Positions 36,464 to 44,901 of a DNA stretch of 64,000 nucleotides are shown here, piece by piece. The notes beneath the pieces are model-generated. The model made no database searches. It worked only from the letters and a program-made list of their open reading frames with translations, and was not told where the DNA came from. This DNA is from a bacterium (lineage in GTDB: Bacteria > CAIWAD01), in assembly GCA_030429345.1 (NCBI GenBank), contig JAUIFJ010000011.1, forward strand, positions 70,795-134,794, read 5' to 3'. Each line of letters begins with the position of its first letter. Position 1 is the first letter of the stretch. A program made the translations under genes and the position numbers.

Positions 36464-36877
36464 ATGATGCTTGCTGCATCCCTGCGATGCAAATGGATCT
36501 CCTGGTTTCTCATTGTGGGCCATCTTCTGTCAGTCGGCATGGCGGAAGCGTATACGCCCGCTGAATCAATCCAACGGTTGCAGGATCAGATTCGAGCAGG
36601 TGCCCTTCTGAAGGTGGGAGACCAGGTCGAGCTGACGACCAGACAGGGAGATGTTCGCGACGTCCGAATCATTGGACTCGACCAGCACTTTATCACGATT
36701 TACGAGAAGGGCGAGAAGATCGCCATCGAGGATGTGGTTGCGGTTCGAGACCTGAATCAAGACGGATACAAGGTCTGGACGACCGTCGGAGCCACGGCAG
36801 GAGCAGCTGCCGCCACAGTTGCCGTGGTGACGATTGCGTTGATTGTCGTGTTTGTTTCGAACTTCCGTCTCTGGTAG
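36464..36877 (+). CDS. Exported small protein with Sm-like barrel and C-terminal Gly/Ala-rich helix
   Basis: A 137-residue protein of unknown function. It has a signal peptide (residues about 12-28), then a short beta-rich stretch, LLKVGDQVELTTRQGDVRDV... EKIAIEDVVAVRDL (about residues 46-94), with the strand pattern of an Sm-like or small barrel fold, and a C-terminal Gly/Ala-rich hydrophobic helix that may insert in a membrane or act as a glycine-zipper. Two adjacent ATGs (36464 and 36467) are possible. It is divergent from the small membrane protein gene. Confidence 0.65.
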   Translation: MMLAASLRCKWISWFLIVGHLLSVGMAEAYTPAESIQRLQDQIRAGALLKVGDQVELTTRQGDVRDVRIIGLDQHFITIYEKGEKIAIEDVVAVRDLNQDGYKVWTTVGATAGAAAATVAVVTIALIVVFVSNFRLW

Positions 36878-37049
36878 GCGCATCCAGGTGAACAGGAACA
36901 GCGCGTCGACGCCCTGGCTCTCTACTGCATGGCGGCCCCCCCGGGGCAGGTTGCCCGGCGCTTGCAATGGATTCGCGAAGGCCGCCAGGACAGCCTCTAC
37001 CGCCCCCTGTTGCCGGAATTGCAGAGGCTGATCGGCCGGAACCCCTGAT
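36878..37049 (+). pseudogene. Possible gene remnant in frame after 36877
   Basis: The frame of the preceding gene stays open for another 57 codons after its TAG stop and ends at TGA 37047-37049. The translated segment (for example VARRLQWIREGRQDSLYRPL) looks like the C-terminus of a soluble helical protein rather than random DNA, but it lacks a start codon at its beginning; an internal ATG would leave about 40 residues. It may be a decayed gene fragment or a short independent peptide. Evidence is only compositional. Confidence 0.3.
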
Positions 37050-37184
37050 TCCTTCGTGAAGCAGCGGGCAGCATTCCGTTCTCGCTCATCCCGCCCTCAT
37101 TTTGTACTGTCTTTCCACACAGCGTCTCCAACCACTTCACTGGACTCAAGAGGCCGCTGCAGCCGCGGCGGGAAAGGGTGTTCC

Positions 37185-38423
37185 ATGCGCATGGTTCTCA
37201 AGATCCTTCTGGGCCTGATTGTTCTGCTTCTCGTGATCGGCGGAAGCTTCGTCGCCGTGATCCATTTCGGCGGCGTGCCGCAGTATGATCCTCCGCGGAT
37301 CGACCTGCAGGTCGAGCTCACGCCGGAACGCGTTGCGCGCGGCAAGGATCTTTCGCGCATGTCCTGCAACGAGTGTCACCTGGATTTCGAGAAGGGACGC
37401 TTGAGCGGGCGGCGCATGTTCGATGTTCCGCCGGTCTTCGGCGTCGCCTATTCGACCAATATCACCCAGGACCCGGTGCATGGGATCGGCTCGTGGACCG
37501 ATGGCGAGCTGATCGGCCTGCTGCGGACGGGCATCGGCCGCGATGGGCATTTCAGCATGCCCTGGATGCCCAAGCTGCCGCGCATGGCCGACGAGGATCT
37601 GTACTCGCTGATCGCCTGGCTGCGTTCGGATGATCCTCTCCTGGAGGCCACGCCGGAACCGAACCGGCCCCAGGAATTGAGCTTCCTGGCCAAGTTCCTC
37701 AGCCGTGTGGCCTTCAAGCCCTTCGAGTGGGACGGCGCTCCCCGTGTAGCACCGTCTCCGGCGGATCCCGTCGAGTTCGGCCGCTACCTGGTCCACGACC
37801 ACCTGGAGTGCTACAGCTGCCACAGCGCGGATTTCAAGACCGTCGACGACCTGGATCCACCGGCCAGCGAGGGCTACATGGGCGGCGGCAACCGCCTGCT
37901 CAGCCTGGACGGGGAGATCATCCTCAGCGCCAACATCACGCCGGATCACGAAACGGGCATCGGCGCGTGGAGCGAAGAGGACTTCGTGCGCGCCCTCCGC
38001 GAGGGGATTCGCCCCGACGGGCGCGTGCTGCGCTATCCGATGAGCCGCCGTCCGGAGTATACGGTGGAAGAGGCGCAGGCCATGTTCGCCTACCTGCGCA
38101 CGGTTCCCGCGCTCCGCAACCCGGTCGACCGGCGCTTCCACGAACAGGGCGGACCGGCCCTCGCCGACGGGCGGGCGATCTACGAGAAATACGGATGTAT
38201 CACCTGCCACGGACCGGATGGCAGGGGCCTGGGCAACCTGGCCGCGAACCTGAAGCGCTTTCCACAGGACTCGACCCTGGCCGCCTGGATCCGCAACGCC
38301 TCCCTCTTCGATCCGCACACGCGCATGCCCAGCTACGAGGGCCGGATCCGCGAGAGCGAGTACGAACCCCTTGTCCGCTTCGTCAGGGGCTTCGCGGACC
38401 AGGCCGCCGCCAGCCATCGCTGA
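37185..38423 (+). CDS. Triheme cytochrome c (membrane-anchored)
   Basis: A 412-residue cytochrome c with an uncleaved or signal-type N-terminal helix (residues 5-26) and three CxxCH heme-binding motifs: CNECH at 61-65, CYSCH at 209-213 and CITCH at 338-342. Each is followed by an expected distal methionine region (for example FSMPWMP after the first and MPSYEG after the third). The family resembles periplasmic cytochromes of alcohol or other dehydrogenase systems. It would carry electrons in the periplasm. The partner dehydrogenase is not in the window. Start ATG 37185 has a purine-rich GGAAAGGG site. Confidence 0.92.
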   Translation: MRMVLKILLGLIVLLLVIGGSFVAVIHFGGVPQYDPPRIDLQVELTPERVARGKDLSRMSCNECHLDFEKGRLSGRRMFDVPPVFGVAYSTNITQDPVHGIGSWTDGELIGLLRTGIGRDGHFSMPWMPKLPRMADEDLYSLIAWLRSDDPLLEATPEPNRPQELSFLAKFLSRVAFKPFEWDGAPRVAPSPADPVEFGRYLVHDHLECYSCHSADFKTVDDLDPPASEGYMGGGNRLLSLDGEIILSANITPDHETGIGAWSEEDFVRALREGIRPDGRVLRYPMSRRPEYTVEEAQAMFAYLRTVPALRNPVDRRFHEQGGPALADGRAIYEKYGCITCHGPDGRGLGNLAANLKRFPQDSTLAAWIRNASLFDPHTRMPSYEGRIRESEYEPLVRFVRGFADQAAASHR

Positions 38424-38436
38424 TACGGTCTTCGCC

Positions 38437-38973
38437 ATGAGTGAAACACAAGTTGCCTTCCACTCCCCTCGCCTGTCCATGCGCCCCTGGCGCCTGGAGG
38501 ACCGGGAGGCCTTCCTGGCCCTCTTCGGCGATCCGCGCGTGATCTGGTGGAGGGATCCGCCCCGGACTGCGCAGCAGCTGGAGGAGGACCTGCAGCGCGT
38601 CGTCGCCGAACCGATCACGGATGGACTGGGCCGTTTCGCCGCCGTGAGACAAGGGGAGAACCGGCCGATCGGCAATGTGGTCCTGCAGCCGGCGCCCTTC
38701 GTGGAGGGAGTGGAGGTCGGCTACCATTTCGCCCATGCGGAATGGGGCAAGGGCTTTGCCTCGGAAGGCGCTCGCGCGGCCATGCAGCACGGTTTCGAGA
38801 GCCTCGGGCTGGAGGAGATCTGGGCGATTGTCGCCCTGCAGAATCCGGCCTCCCTGCGCATCGTCGAAAAGCTGGGCATGCGGGCCGTGCGCGACATGGA
38901 TCGCCTGGGCCTGCCTCACCGTCTCTTCCGCATGGGGGCGGGGGAATGGAACACGGACGGAAACGGACGATGA
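38437..38973 (+). CDS. GNAT-family N-acetyltransferase (RimJ/RimL-like)
   Basis: A 178-residue acetyltransferase. The N-terminal SPRLSMRPWRLEDREAFLALFGDP, the EVGYHFAHAEWGKGFASEGARA acetyl-CoA binding strand-loop-helix (motif A) and the ALQNPASLRIVEKLGM segment are typical of the RimJ/RimL subfamily, which acetylates protein N-termini or small amines. The substrate is not readable. Start ATG 38437 lies 13 bp after the cytochrome gene. The stop overlaps the next gene. Confidence 0.93.
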   Translation: MSETQVAFHSPRLSMRPWRLEDREAFLALFGDPRVIWWRDPPRTAQQLEEDLQRVVAEPITDGLGRFAAVRQGENRPIGNVVLQPAPFVEGVEVGYHFAHAEWGKGFASEGARAAMQHGFESLGLEEIWAIVALQNPASLRIVEKLGMRAVRDMDRLGLPHRLFRMGAGEWNTDGNGR

Positions 38974-39752
38974 CGGGCGCAAGGCCCTTGCTGTGCATTG
39001 CCCACCGCGGAGCGAGCTATCACCAGCCGGAGAACACGCTTCCAGCCATCCGCAAGGCCCTGGAACTGGGGGCGCGGGCCATCGAGATTGATGTGTGGGC
39101 CATTGGTGGCGAAGTCTTCGTATTCCACGACCGGCGCCTCGAGCGTCTCACGGCAAGCCGCGGACTCCTCGCGGACTGCACAATCGCGGAAGTCCGCGCT
39201 CTGCGCATTCGGGGGCAGGAACCGCTGCCGACGCTGCAGGAAGTCCTGGAGCTGGTCCAGGGAAAGGCCCTGCTCAACATCGAGCTGAAGGGGCCGGAAA
39301 CGGCCGCGCCGGTTGCCGGCGTTCTACGGCACGCGCTCGCCGGCGGCTGGAAGAGCGGGGACCTGCTCGTCAGCTCCTTCCGCCACGGCGAGCTGCATCG
39401 TTTCGCCGCCCTGCTGCCGGAGGTTCCGCGCGGCGCGATCGTCTACGGAGCTCCGCTGGATCACGCCGCCTGCGCCACGGCACTACAGGCCTGGTCGATC
39501 CACGCGGCCCTCGAGTTCGTCGACAGGGCCCTCGTAGAGGATGCCCGCCACAGAGGCCTTCGCGTGTTCGTCTACACGGTCAATCATCCGGACGATCTGG
39601 AACACGCCCGCGCTCTCGGCGTGGACGGGGCCTTCAGCGATGATCCCGGGATGATCCTGGAGCACACTCCGCAACCGGATACGGCTTCCGGCTGGGTCGG
39701 CCTGCCTCACTTGTCCTATGGCGCTGGAGCGCGCCGGGATGGTTTCGCATGA
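38970..39752 (+). CDS. Glycerophosphodiester phosphodiesterase (GDPD)
   Basis: A 260-residue TIM-barrel GDPD that hydrolyses glycerophosphodiesters to glycerol-3-phosphate and an alcohol. The catalytic HRGASYHQPENT (two His, Arg, Glu), the metal site AIEIDVWAIGGEVFVFHDRRL and the ELKGPE segment are intact. No signal peptide is evident, so it is probably cytoplasmic and serves lipid turnover. ATG 38970 overlaps the GNAT stop by four bases. Confidence 0.94.
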   Translation: MTGARPLLCIAHRGASYHQPENTLPAIRKALELGARAIEIDVWAIGGEVFVFHDRRLERLTASRGLLADCTIAEVRALRIRGQEPLPTLQEVLELVQGKALLNIELKGPETAAPVAGVLRHALAGGWKSGDLLVSSFRHGELHRFAALLPEVPRGAIVYGAPLDHAACATALQAWSIHAALEFVDRALVEDARHRGLRVFVYTVNHPDDLEHARALGVDGAFSDDPGMILEHTPQPDTASGWVGLPHLSYGAGARRDGFA

Positions 39753-39894
39753 AAGATCCCGCTCCTTGTTTCGGGGAAAGCTCGGAAGAAGACCGTCCAA
39801 CCGGGATCCACGCACGCGAACGCAAGGCCGGCCACCGCATCGATTTCGCTTCATGGAGTGGCTCATGAGCACAGGGATTGGCTATACTGGATGC

Positions 39895-40530
39895 ATGAAG
39901 AATTTCCCTATCCTCCTCTGCGGCCTGCTGGCCGCCGCGCCTGCCCTGCGGGCGGACAGTCCGAATCCCGGCCTCGACACTCTGACGGAATGGATGACCG
40001 GCTCCTTCGACAGCCGGCGCCAGGCCGAGGCGGACACCAACTACCTGGAAATCCACCTGCAGATGGCGCGCATCTGGCCCGAGCGCAAGGATGCCGTCTG
40101 GCTCTACGTGGAGCAGGCGGCCGGCTGGGCGCTGGAACGGCCCTACCGCCAGCGCGTATACCGTGTCAGCGAACTGGACAAGGGCTACGAGAGCGCCGTC
40201 TACACGCTCGAGGATCCCCTGCGCTTCACGGGTGCCGCGAAGAACCTCGACCTGCTGGCCGGGATCACGCCGGATTCGCTGGAGCTGCGCGAGGGCTGCG
40301 CCATCCACCTGCGCTGGGACGGCGAGGCCTTCAGCGGCAGCACCCACGACAAGGACTGCGGCAGCACCCTTCGCGGGGCGAGCTACGCCACTTCGGAGGT
40401 GCGGATCACGGCGGATCTGCTGGAAAGCTGGGATCGAGGCTTCGACGCCGGGGACGAGCATGTCTGGGGCGCGGAGAATGGTCCCTATCTCTTCCGCCGC
40501 CAGGAACTTGCCGCGACCGATGGCCGCTGA
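39895..40530 (+). CDS. CpeT/CpcT-family exported protein
   Basis: A 211-residue protein with a signal peptide (residues 1-20). The mature part follows the CpeT/CpcT pattern: LTEWMTGSFDSRRQAEAD, IWPERKDAVWLYVEQAA, YRQRVYRV, then SLELREGCAIHL and SYATSEVRITADLLESWDRGFD. In cyanobacteria these proteins attach bilins to phycobiliproteins; there are no phycobiliprotein genes here, so another lipocalin-like binding role is more likely. It overlaps the NeuD-like gene by 11 bp. Confidence 0.88.
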   Translation: MKNFPILLCGLLAAAPALRADSPNPGLDTLTEWMTGSFDSRRQAEADTNYLEIHLQMARIWPERKDAVWLYVEQAAGWALERPYRQRVYRVSELDKGYESAVYTLEDPLRFTGAAKNLDLLAGITPDSLELREGCAIHLRWDGEAFSGSTHDKDCGSTLRGASYATSEVRITADLLESWDRGFDAGDEHVWGAENGPYLFRRQELAATDGR

Positions 40531-41167
40531 GCGACTGCTGATCCTGGGCGCCTCCGGCCATGCGCGCGTGCTGATCGACATCGTCGAGAAGCAGGGAGTG
40601 TGTGACATCATCGGCCTGCTGGATCCGCGCCACGCGGAGCTGCCCGAGCGGATGGGCTATCCCGTGCTCGGCCCCGACGAGATGCTCGCCGCGCTGGTCG
40701 CCGAACACGGCATCACCTGCCTGCTGCTCGCCATCGGCGAGAACCGCCTGCGCAGGCGTGTCGCGCAATACGCATCCAAGGCCTGCCCCGCGCTGGGCTT
40801 CCACACGGCCATTCATCCCGACAGCAGCCTGGCGCGGGACGTGAAGCTCGGGGAGGGCACGGTCGTGATGGCGGGGGCGCGGATCAATTCCGGCTGCCGC
40901 GTCGGACGCCATGCCATCCTGAACACGAACTGTTCGCTGGATCACGAAAGCCGGCTCGGGGATTTCGCCAGCATGGGACCGAACACGGCGAGCGGCGGGA
41001 ACTGCGACATCGGCGAAGAGGCGATGATCGGCATCGGCGCGAACCTGCTACCCGGCGTGACTGTCGGGGCGCGGACGCAAGTAGGCGGAGGGGCCACCGT
41101 GACCCGTGATCTCCCCGACGACTGCGTCGCCGTGGGCACGCCGGCGCGAACGGTCAAGCGGAACTGA
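40520..41167 (+). CDS. NeuD/PglD-type sugar O-acetyltransferase
   Basis: A 215-residue acyltransferase with an N-terminal Rossmann-like domain (LLILGASGHARVLIDIV) and a C-terminal left-handed beta-helix of hexapeptide repeats (from about residue 95). The motif LNTNCSLDHES contains the catalytic His of the family. It would acetylate an amino sugar of a surface glycan. ATG 40520 lies inside the end of the CpeT gene. No partner aminotransferase or dehydratase is adjacent. Confidence 0.9.
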   Translation: MAAERLLILGASGHARVLIDIVEKQGVCDIIGLLDPRHAELPERMGYPVLGPDEMLAALVAEHGITCLLLAIGENRLRRRVAQYASKACPALGFHTAIHPDSSLARDVKLGEGTVVMAGARINSGCRVGRHAILNTNCSLDHESRLGDFASMGPNTASGGNCDIGEEAMIGIGANLLPGVTVGARTQVGGGATVTRDLPDDCVAVGTPARTVKRN

Positions 41168-41256
41168 GTTCGCCCTTTCGGCATTCTACCCTGAGATCTG
41201 CACCGCAGCACTGTGCGGCCAGACGAGCGATGGACAGTCCCAGACGAAGGAGAGCC

Positions 41257-41874
41257 ATGAAGACTCTTGAACGACTGCTTGAGCGGAACCGGAATGCCGT
41301 CCGCAACCTGGAATCCGGGAAGCCCGAATGGCTGGAGGCAATTGCCGCGCCCCAGAAACCGGATATCTATTGGATCGGCTGCTCCGACAGCCGCACCGCG
41401 CCGGAACGCATTCTGCAGGCCATTCCGGGGGAATTGTTCGTGCGTCGCGGAATCGCCAACCAGTTCCGGCCGGAGGAATCCGGCGATCGAGCCCTTTTGC
41501 ATTTCGCGGTCAATGTGCTCGGTGTCTGCCAGATCGTGGTCTGTGGCCACACGGACTGCGGCGGCGTGCTGGGAAGTCTGCAGGACGGCCCCTCCGGTGC
41601 GCTGGACGAGTGGCTCGAGCCGATCCGCGGCCTGCGGCGTACACGCCAGGAGGAGCTCGCCGGCCTGGAGACCGGAGCCCAGGAACGCAAGCTCTCCGAA
41701 TGGAACGTGATCCACCAGGTGGAGCTGCTGCGGCAAAGCGATGTCGTGCGACAGGCCTGGAAGGAGGGCCGGCCGCTGAGCGTCTCCGGGCTCCTGCTGG
41801 ACCTCAAGGATCCGCGGCTTCACAAGCTGATCAGCTACCAGGGAACCGCATCGGGCGAGGGGATCGAGGCGTGA
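41257..41874 (+). CDS. Beta-carbonic anhydrase
   Basis: A 205-residue beta-class carbonic anhydrase that interconverts CO2 and bicarbonate. The zinc ligands are C43, with the acidic partner D45 in IGCSDSRTAPE, and the HTDC pair (His and Cys) in VCGHTDCGGVLGS near residues 97-100; the residues ELFVRRGIANQF are also conserved. A strong AAGGAGAG site precedes ATG 41257. It is cytoplasmic; the length is normal. Confidence 0.95.
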   Translation: MKTLERLLERNRNAVRNLESGKPEWLEAIAAPQKPDIYWIGCSDSRTAPERILQAIPGELFVRRGIANQFRPEESGDRALLHFAVNVLGVCQIVVCGHTDCGGVLGSLQDGPSGALDEWLEPIRGLRRTRQEELAGLETGAQERKLSEWNVIHQVELLRQSDVVRQAWKEGRPLSVSGLLLDLKDPRLHKLISYQGTASGEGIEA

Positions 41875-42221
41875 TCGACAAGATCACGCTCGCCGTCCGG
41901 AAGGGGGAGGCCATGGCGGCCTTCTACGGCGCCCTGCTCGACACGGACTTCGTCCCTTTCGAGGTGGCCGGTCACAAGCTGTATTCCGGCAAGCGTGATG
42001 GCGTAGAATGGCTGCTCTGTCCGCGCGAGTTGGCGGGCATCGGGGACGGCAGCAACACGATCCAATTGCGAATCGTCGTCGACGACCTGCGCGCTGCCCA
42101 TGCGAAGGGGTTGTCACATGGCGGCGAGGAGCTGAACGCCCCCGCCGAGCAGGAGGGGCGCCTGTTTTCCGCCCTGAGGGACCCGGACGGCAACTCGCTC
42201 GAACTCGTGCAGGCGCTGTAG
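41871..42221 (+). CDS. VOC/glyoxalase-fold protein
   Basis: A 116-residue single VOC-superfamily domain, with VRKGEAMAAFYGALLDTDF at the N-terminus and FSALRDPDGNSLELVQAL at the C-terminus, the two most conserved parts of this fold. The C-terminal Glu is a typical metal ligand. Substrate unknown. The GTG start overlaps the carbonic anhydrase stop by 4 bp. It converges on the Ppx-like gene with only 6 bp between stops. Confidence 0.85.
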   Translation: MIDKITLAVRKGEAMAAFYGALLDTDFVPFEVAGHKLYSGKRDGVEWLLCPRELAGIGDGSNTIQLRIVVDDLRAAHAKGLSHGGEELNAPAEQEGRLFSALRDPDGNSLELVQAL

Positions 42222-42227
42222 ACGAGC

Positions 42228-43109
42228 TTATCCGACCAGCCGCTCCAGCGCCAGGCCATGCACGGCGTTCCAGGGCAGGAAGCGCAGCTGCTGGAATCCG
42301 CGTCCCTCCAGCAGGGTGCGCACGATGGCCAGCGTGTCCCGCAGCATGTGCCCCTTGCCCTTCAGCAGCGGCAGCATGCCGCGCTGTTCCCCGTCCAGCT
42401 CGAGCAGTCGCTCCTCGAAGGCGGCCAGATCCTCCGGCGCCCACTCCCGCTCCTCGAGCATCTCCGTATCCATGTACGCCATGCGCCGCAGCTGGGCGCC
42501 GAGCAGCCAGGCCGGATGTCCGCAGAGCAGCAGTTCCTTCAGGTGTCCGCGCAGGACCTGTTTCAGGGCCGCCTCCGCCGGCTCGTCGAGCACGGCCTCG
42601 TCGTTCATCACGCCGGGGCGTTCGCTGCCAAGGGGCAGCAGGCGGCAGTGCAGCTGGCGTCCCAGGTCGGCCACCAACAGCGTGGCATGTGCACCGGGCT
42701 GGACAAGGTAGACGCCTTCGATGCTGGCTTTTCTCGCCTGGCGCGCTCCCAGCAGCAGGCGCGCTTCCTCGAATGGCGTGAGACAAAGCGTGTCGCTGAT
42801 CACCCCGCCGACAAGGGAGCGCAGCTCCCCGGGCGAGGAGGAATCCGGCAGCAGGCCCTCGCCGAGCGCGCTGCCGATCACGCAGCAGCTCTCGTCGGCC
42901 CGGTTGTGGAAATCGGCCATCAGGCCGCGCAGCTGGCGCGCGAGCAGCTCCAGGGCCTGCTTCCGGAAGACCCCGTGTCGCGCAAGGGATTCGCCCAGGG
43001 CATTGTCCAGGAACCGGTGCTCGTGCACCTTCAGCCGGACGCCGCTCCTCGAGGCCAGCAGGGCCTGTGTCCATCCGTCGTATACGCCGATGACCAGCAG
43101 CATTTTCAT
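42228..43109 (-). CDS. Divergent Ppx/GppA-like actin-fold protein
   Basis: This 293-residue protein is a distant match to the exopolyphosphatase/guanosine pentaphosphatase group. It has an N-terminal strand (KMLLVIGVYDG) where Ppx proteins have the phosphate-binding loop, a TPFEEARLLLGARQ segment equivalent to GEEEARL, and a C-terminal FLPWNAVHGLALERLV like the SPxGLREGL motif. The usual glycine-rich phosphate loops are degraded, so activity is doubtful. ATG 43109 overlaps the prmA stop. The assignment rests on pattern similarity only. Confidence 0.5.
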   Translation of the reverse strand: MKMLLVIGVYDGWTQALLASRSGVRLKVHEHRFLDNALGESLARHGVFRKQALELLARQLRGLMADFHNRADESCCVIGSALGEGLLPDSSSPGELRSLVGGVISDTLCLTPFEEARLLLGARQARKASIEGVYLVQPGAHATLLVADLGRQLHCRLLPLGSERPGVMNDEAVLDEPAEAALKQVLRGHLKELLLCGHPAWLLGAQLRRMAYMDTEMLEEREWAPEDLAAFEERLLELDGEQRGMLPLLKGKGHMLRDTLAIVRTLLEGRGFQQLRFLPWNAVHGLALERLVG

Positions 43110-43978
43110 CAGGAGGCATCCGGGTTGGTGTAGCACAGGGCGATCCACTCGCCGCGGCGGCGGACTTCCTCCAGCGCGCAGTCGTACTCTCCGGCCAGGG
43201 CCCGCATGCGTTCTTCCTCTTCCGCCAGGATTCCGCTGACCAGCAGCCGCCCGCCGGGCGCCAGGGCCTGGATCAGGTCGGGATAGAATTCCTCGATCAC
43301 GCTGCGCTGGATGTTGGCCAACACCACTTCGAACTTGAATCCCGTGTTGAGCAGGCGCGGGTTGTCGACCTTGAAATGGCTGTTCGTGCGACAGCCGTTG
43401 GCTTCGGCGTTCTCGCGCGCCGCCGTGATCGCTTCCTCCTCGATGTCGATGCCCCAGCAGAATCCCGCTCCCAGCTTGAGCGCGGCGATGCCCAGGATGC
43501 CTGTGCCGCATCCCGCGTCGAGTACGTTGGCCTGCTCGAGCTCCAGGTCCTCCAGCCACTCCAGCAGCAGGCCGGTGGTTTCATGGGTGCCCGTGCCGAA
43601 AGCGCTGCCGGGATCCACGCGCAACACGATGCGCCCCTCGTGTTCGGCCCCGGGCTCGATCCAGCTCGGGCAGACCAGCAGGCGCTTCCCGCTGGGCAGG
43701 GCCTGCCAGTGGGATTTCCACTCGCTGTTCCAGTCCGCGTCGGCATGTTCCTCGACACGGTGGTTCCAGCTCAGGAGCTGCTCCGGGTGCATCTCGGCCA
43801 GGCTTTCCAGATAGCTGTCCAGCGAGGCGCGCAACTGGTCCATGGAATGCTCGGCGGAGAACCAGGCCTCGATGCGGTCCTCGTCCTCCTCGATGCCGCT
43901 GCAGCCCTGGTCGAAGAGCCAGGAAGAGAGCGCCTCCCGGGCCCAGTCGTTGTAGCGGATGCTCAGTTTGTAATGCAT
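43109..43978 (-). CDS. prmA: PrmA, ribosomal protein L11 methyltransferase
   Basis: A 289-residue SAM methyltransferase that trimethylates ribosomal protein L11. The N-terminal L11-recognition domain is followed by the signature DPGSAFGTGTHETT (about residues 119-132), the SAM loop NVLDAGCGTGILGIAALKLG, and NIQRSVI (the NPP-like catalytic loop region). The length is normal. It is transcribed with the Ppx-like gene downstream. Confidence 0.93.
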   Translation of the reverse strand: MHYKLSIRYNDWAREALSSWLFDQGCSGIEEDEDRIEAWFSAEHSMDQLRASLDSYLESLAEMHPEQLLSWNHRVEEHADADWNSEWKSHWQALPSGKRLLVCPSWIEPGAEHEGRIVLRVDPGSAFGTGTHETTGLLLEWLEDLELEQANVLDAGCGTGILGIAALKLGAGFCWGIDIEEEAITAARENAEANGCRTNSHFKVDNPRLLNTGFKFEVVLANIQRSVIEEFYPDLIQALAPGGRLLVSGILAEEEERMRALAGEYDCALEEVRRRGEWIALCYTNPDAS

Positions 43979-43994
43979 GGGTCTCCTGGGTTGG

Positions 43995-44609
43995 TCATCC
44001 GGGCATTCCGAGCCAGGCGGCTCTTCCGGCTCCGAGCAGCGCTCCGCCGAGGATCAGCCAGGTCGTGTTGACTTTCCAGCGGAAGAGCAGCAGCGCCGAC
44101 AGGGCCAGGATGCCGATCGACACCGGATCGACCAGGGCCGTTTCGGCAAGGTAGAAACTCACTGCCGCCATCAGCCCCAGCGAAGCCGCGTTGACTCCGT
44201 CCAATAGGGCCCCGGCCCAGGGCGAGCGGCGTATACGGGGAATCAGCGGATTGGAGAGGGCGACGAAAACGAAGGACGGCAGGAAGATGGCCAGCGTGCC
44301 CACCAGCGCGCCGGGCACTCCGCCGAGCACATAGCCGACGAAGGTCGCCGTCGTGAACACCGGGCCGGGCATGGCCAGCCCGGGCCAGCCGGCGCGGCGG
44401 AAGCCCAGGTGGATCGCCATTTCCGTCGAGTTGGGACCCGGAATCAGGTTGGTCGCGCCCATCAGGTCCATGAACTCTTCGTCGCTGAGCCACTTGCGGC
44501 GCTGCACGCATTCATCGTGCAGCATGGCAATGTGCGCCGCCGGGCCGCCAAAGGCGGTAAAGCCCAGGCGCGTCATGAGAGCGGCGACTTCTCCGAGGTG
44601 GGACGGCAC
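43995..44609 (-). CDS. chrA: Single-domain chromate transporter (short ChrA)
   Basis: A 204-residue membrane protein with one CHR domain. The opening GFTAFGGPAAHIAMLHDE, NLIPGPNSTEMAIHLGF and the PSFVFVALS segment are the CHR-superfamily signatures. Long-chain ChrA proteins carry two such domains; short-chain ones usually occur as adjacent pairs of about 180-200 residues that act together, but no second half lies next to this one. It may use chromate or another anion, and could be an orphan half. About six membrane segments are visible. It is 16 bp from prmA. Confidence 0.85.
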   Translation of the reverse strand: MPSHLGEVAALMTRLGFTAFGGPAAHIAMLHDECVQRRKWLSDEEFMDLMGATNLIPGPNSTEMAIHLGFRRAGWPGLAMPGPVFTTATFVGYVLGGVPGALVGTLAIFLPSFVFVALSNPLIPRIRRSPWAGALLDGVNAASLGLMAAVSFYLAETALVDPVSIGILALSALLLFRWKVNTTWLILGGALLGAGRAAWLGMPG

Positions 44610-44750
44610 GCTGTTCTCCCGCTAGATCCGTGTGTCGGGCCGATCGGGGGACCGGCTGCGGGTCAACTTGGCAATCGCAGTGGATTCTTCCCGCAGGATC
44701 TTCCTTGCCGATTGTGCTCGTCCCCTCCCGGCAGGAGTACGGTTTGGCAC

Positions 44751-44777
44751 TCTGCACACAGGTACTCACAGTGCACA
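44751..44777 (+). repeat. 27-bp dyad element, copy 2
   Basis: Arms TCTGCAC and GTGCACA enclose a 13-nt spacer ending in TACTCACA, as in the other copies, and AGCTTTG follows. It lies 125 bp upstream of the channel gene start at 44902 and is oriented the same way relative to that gene as copy 1 is to the sensor-like gene. Confidence 0.72.
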
Positions 44778-44901
44778 GCTTTGAACCCCCCTCCACTATC
44801 CACCACACTGCCCGGATTTCCGGACGCACAATACGCGCGCCCCTGGAGGAAAGACTATCTTGCCCGCCGGTGCCACTTCGTCCATCAAGTCCCGGGGACC
44901 C

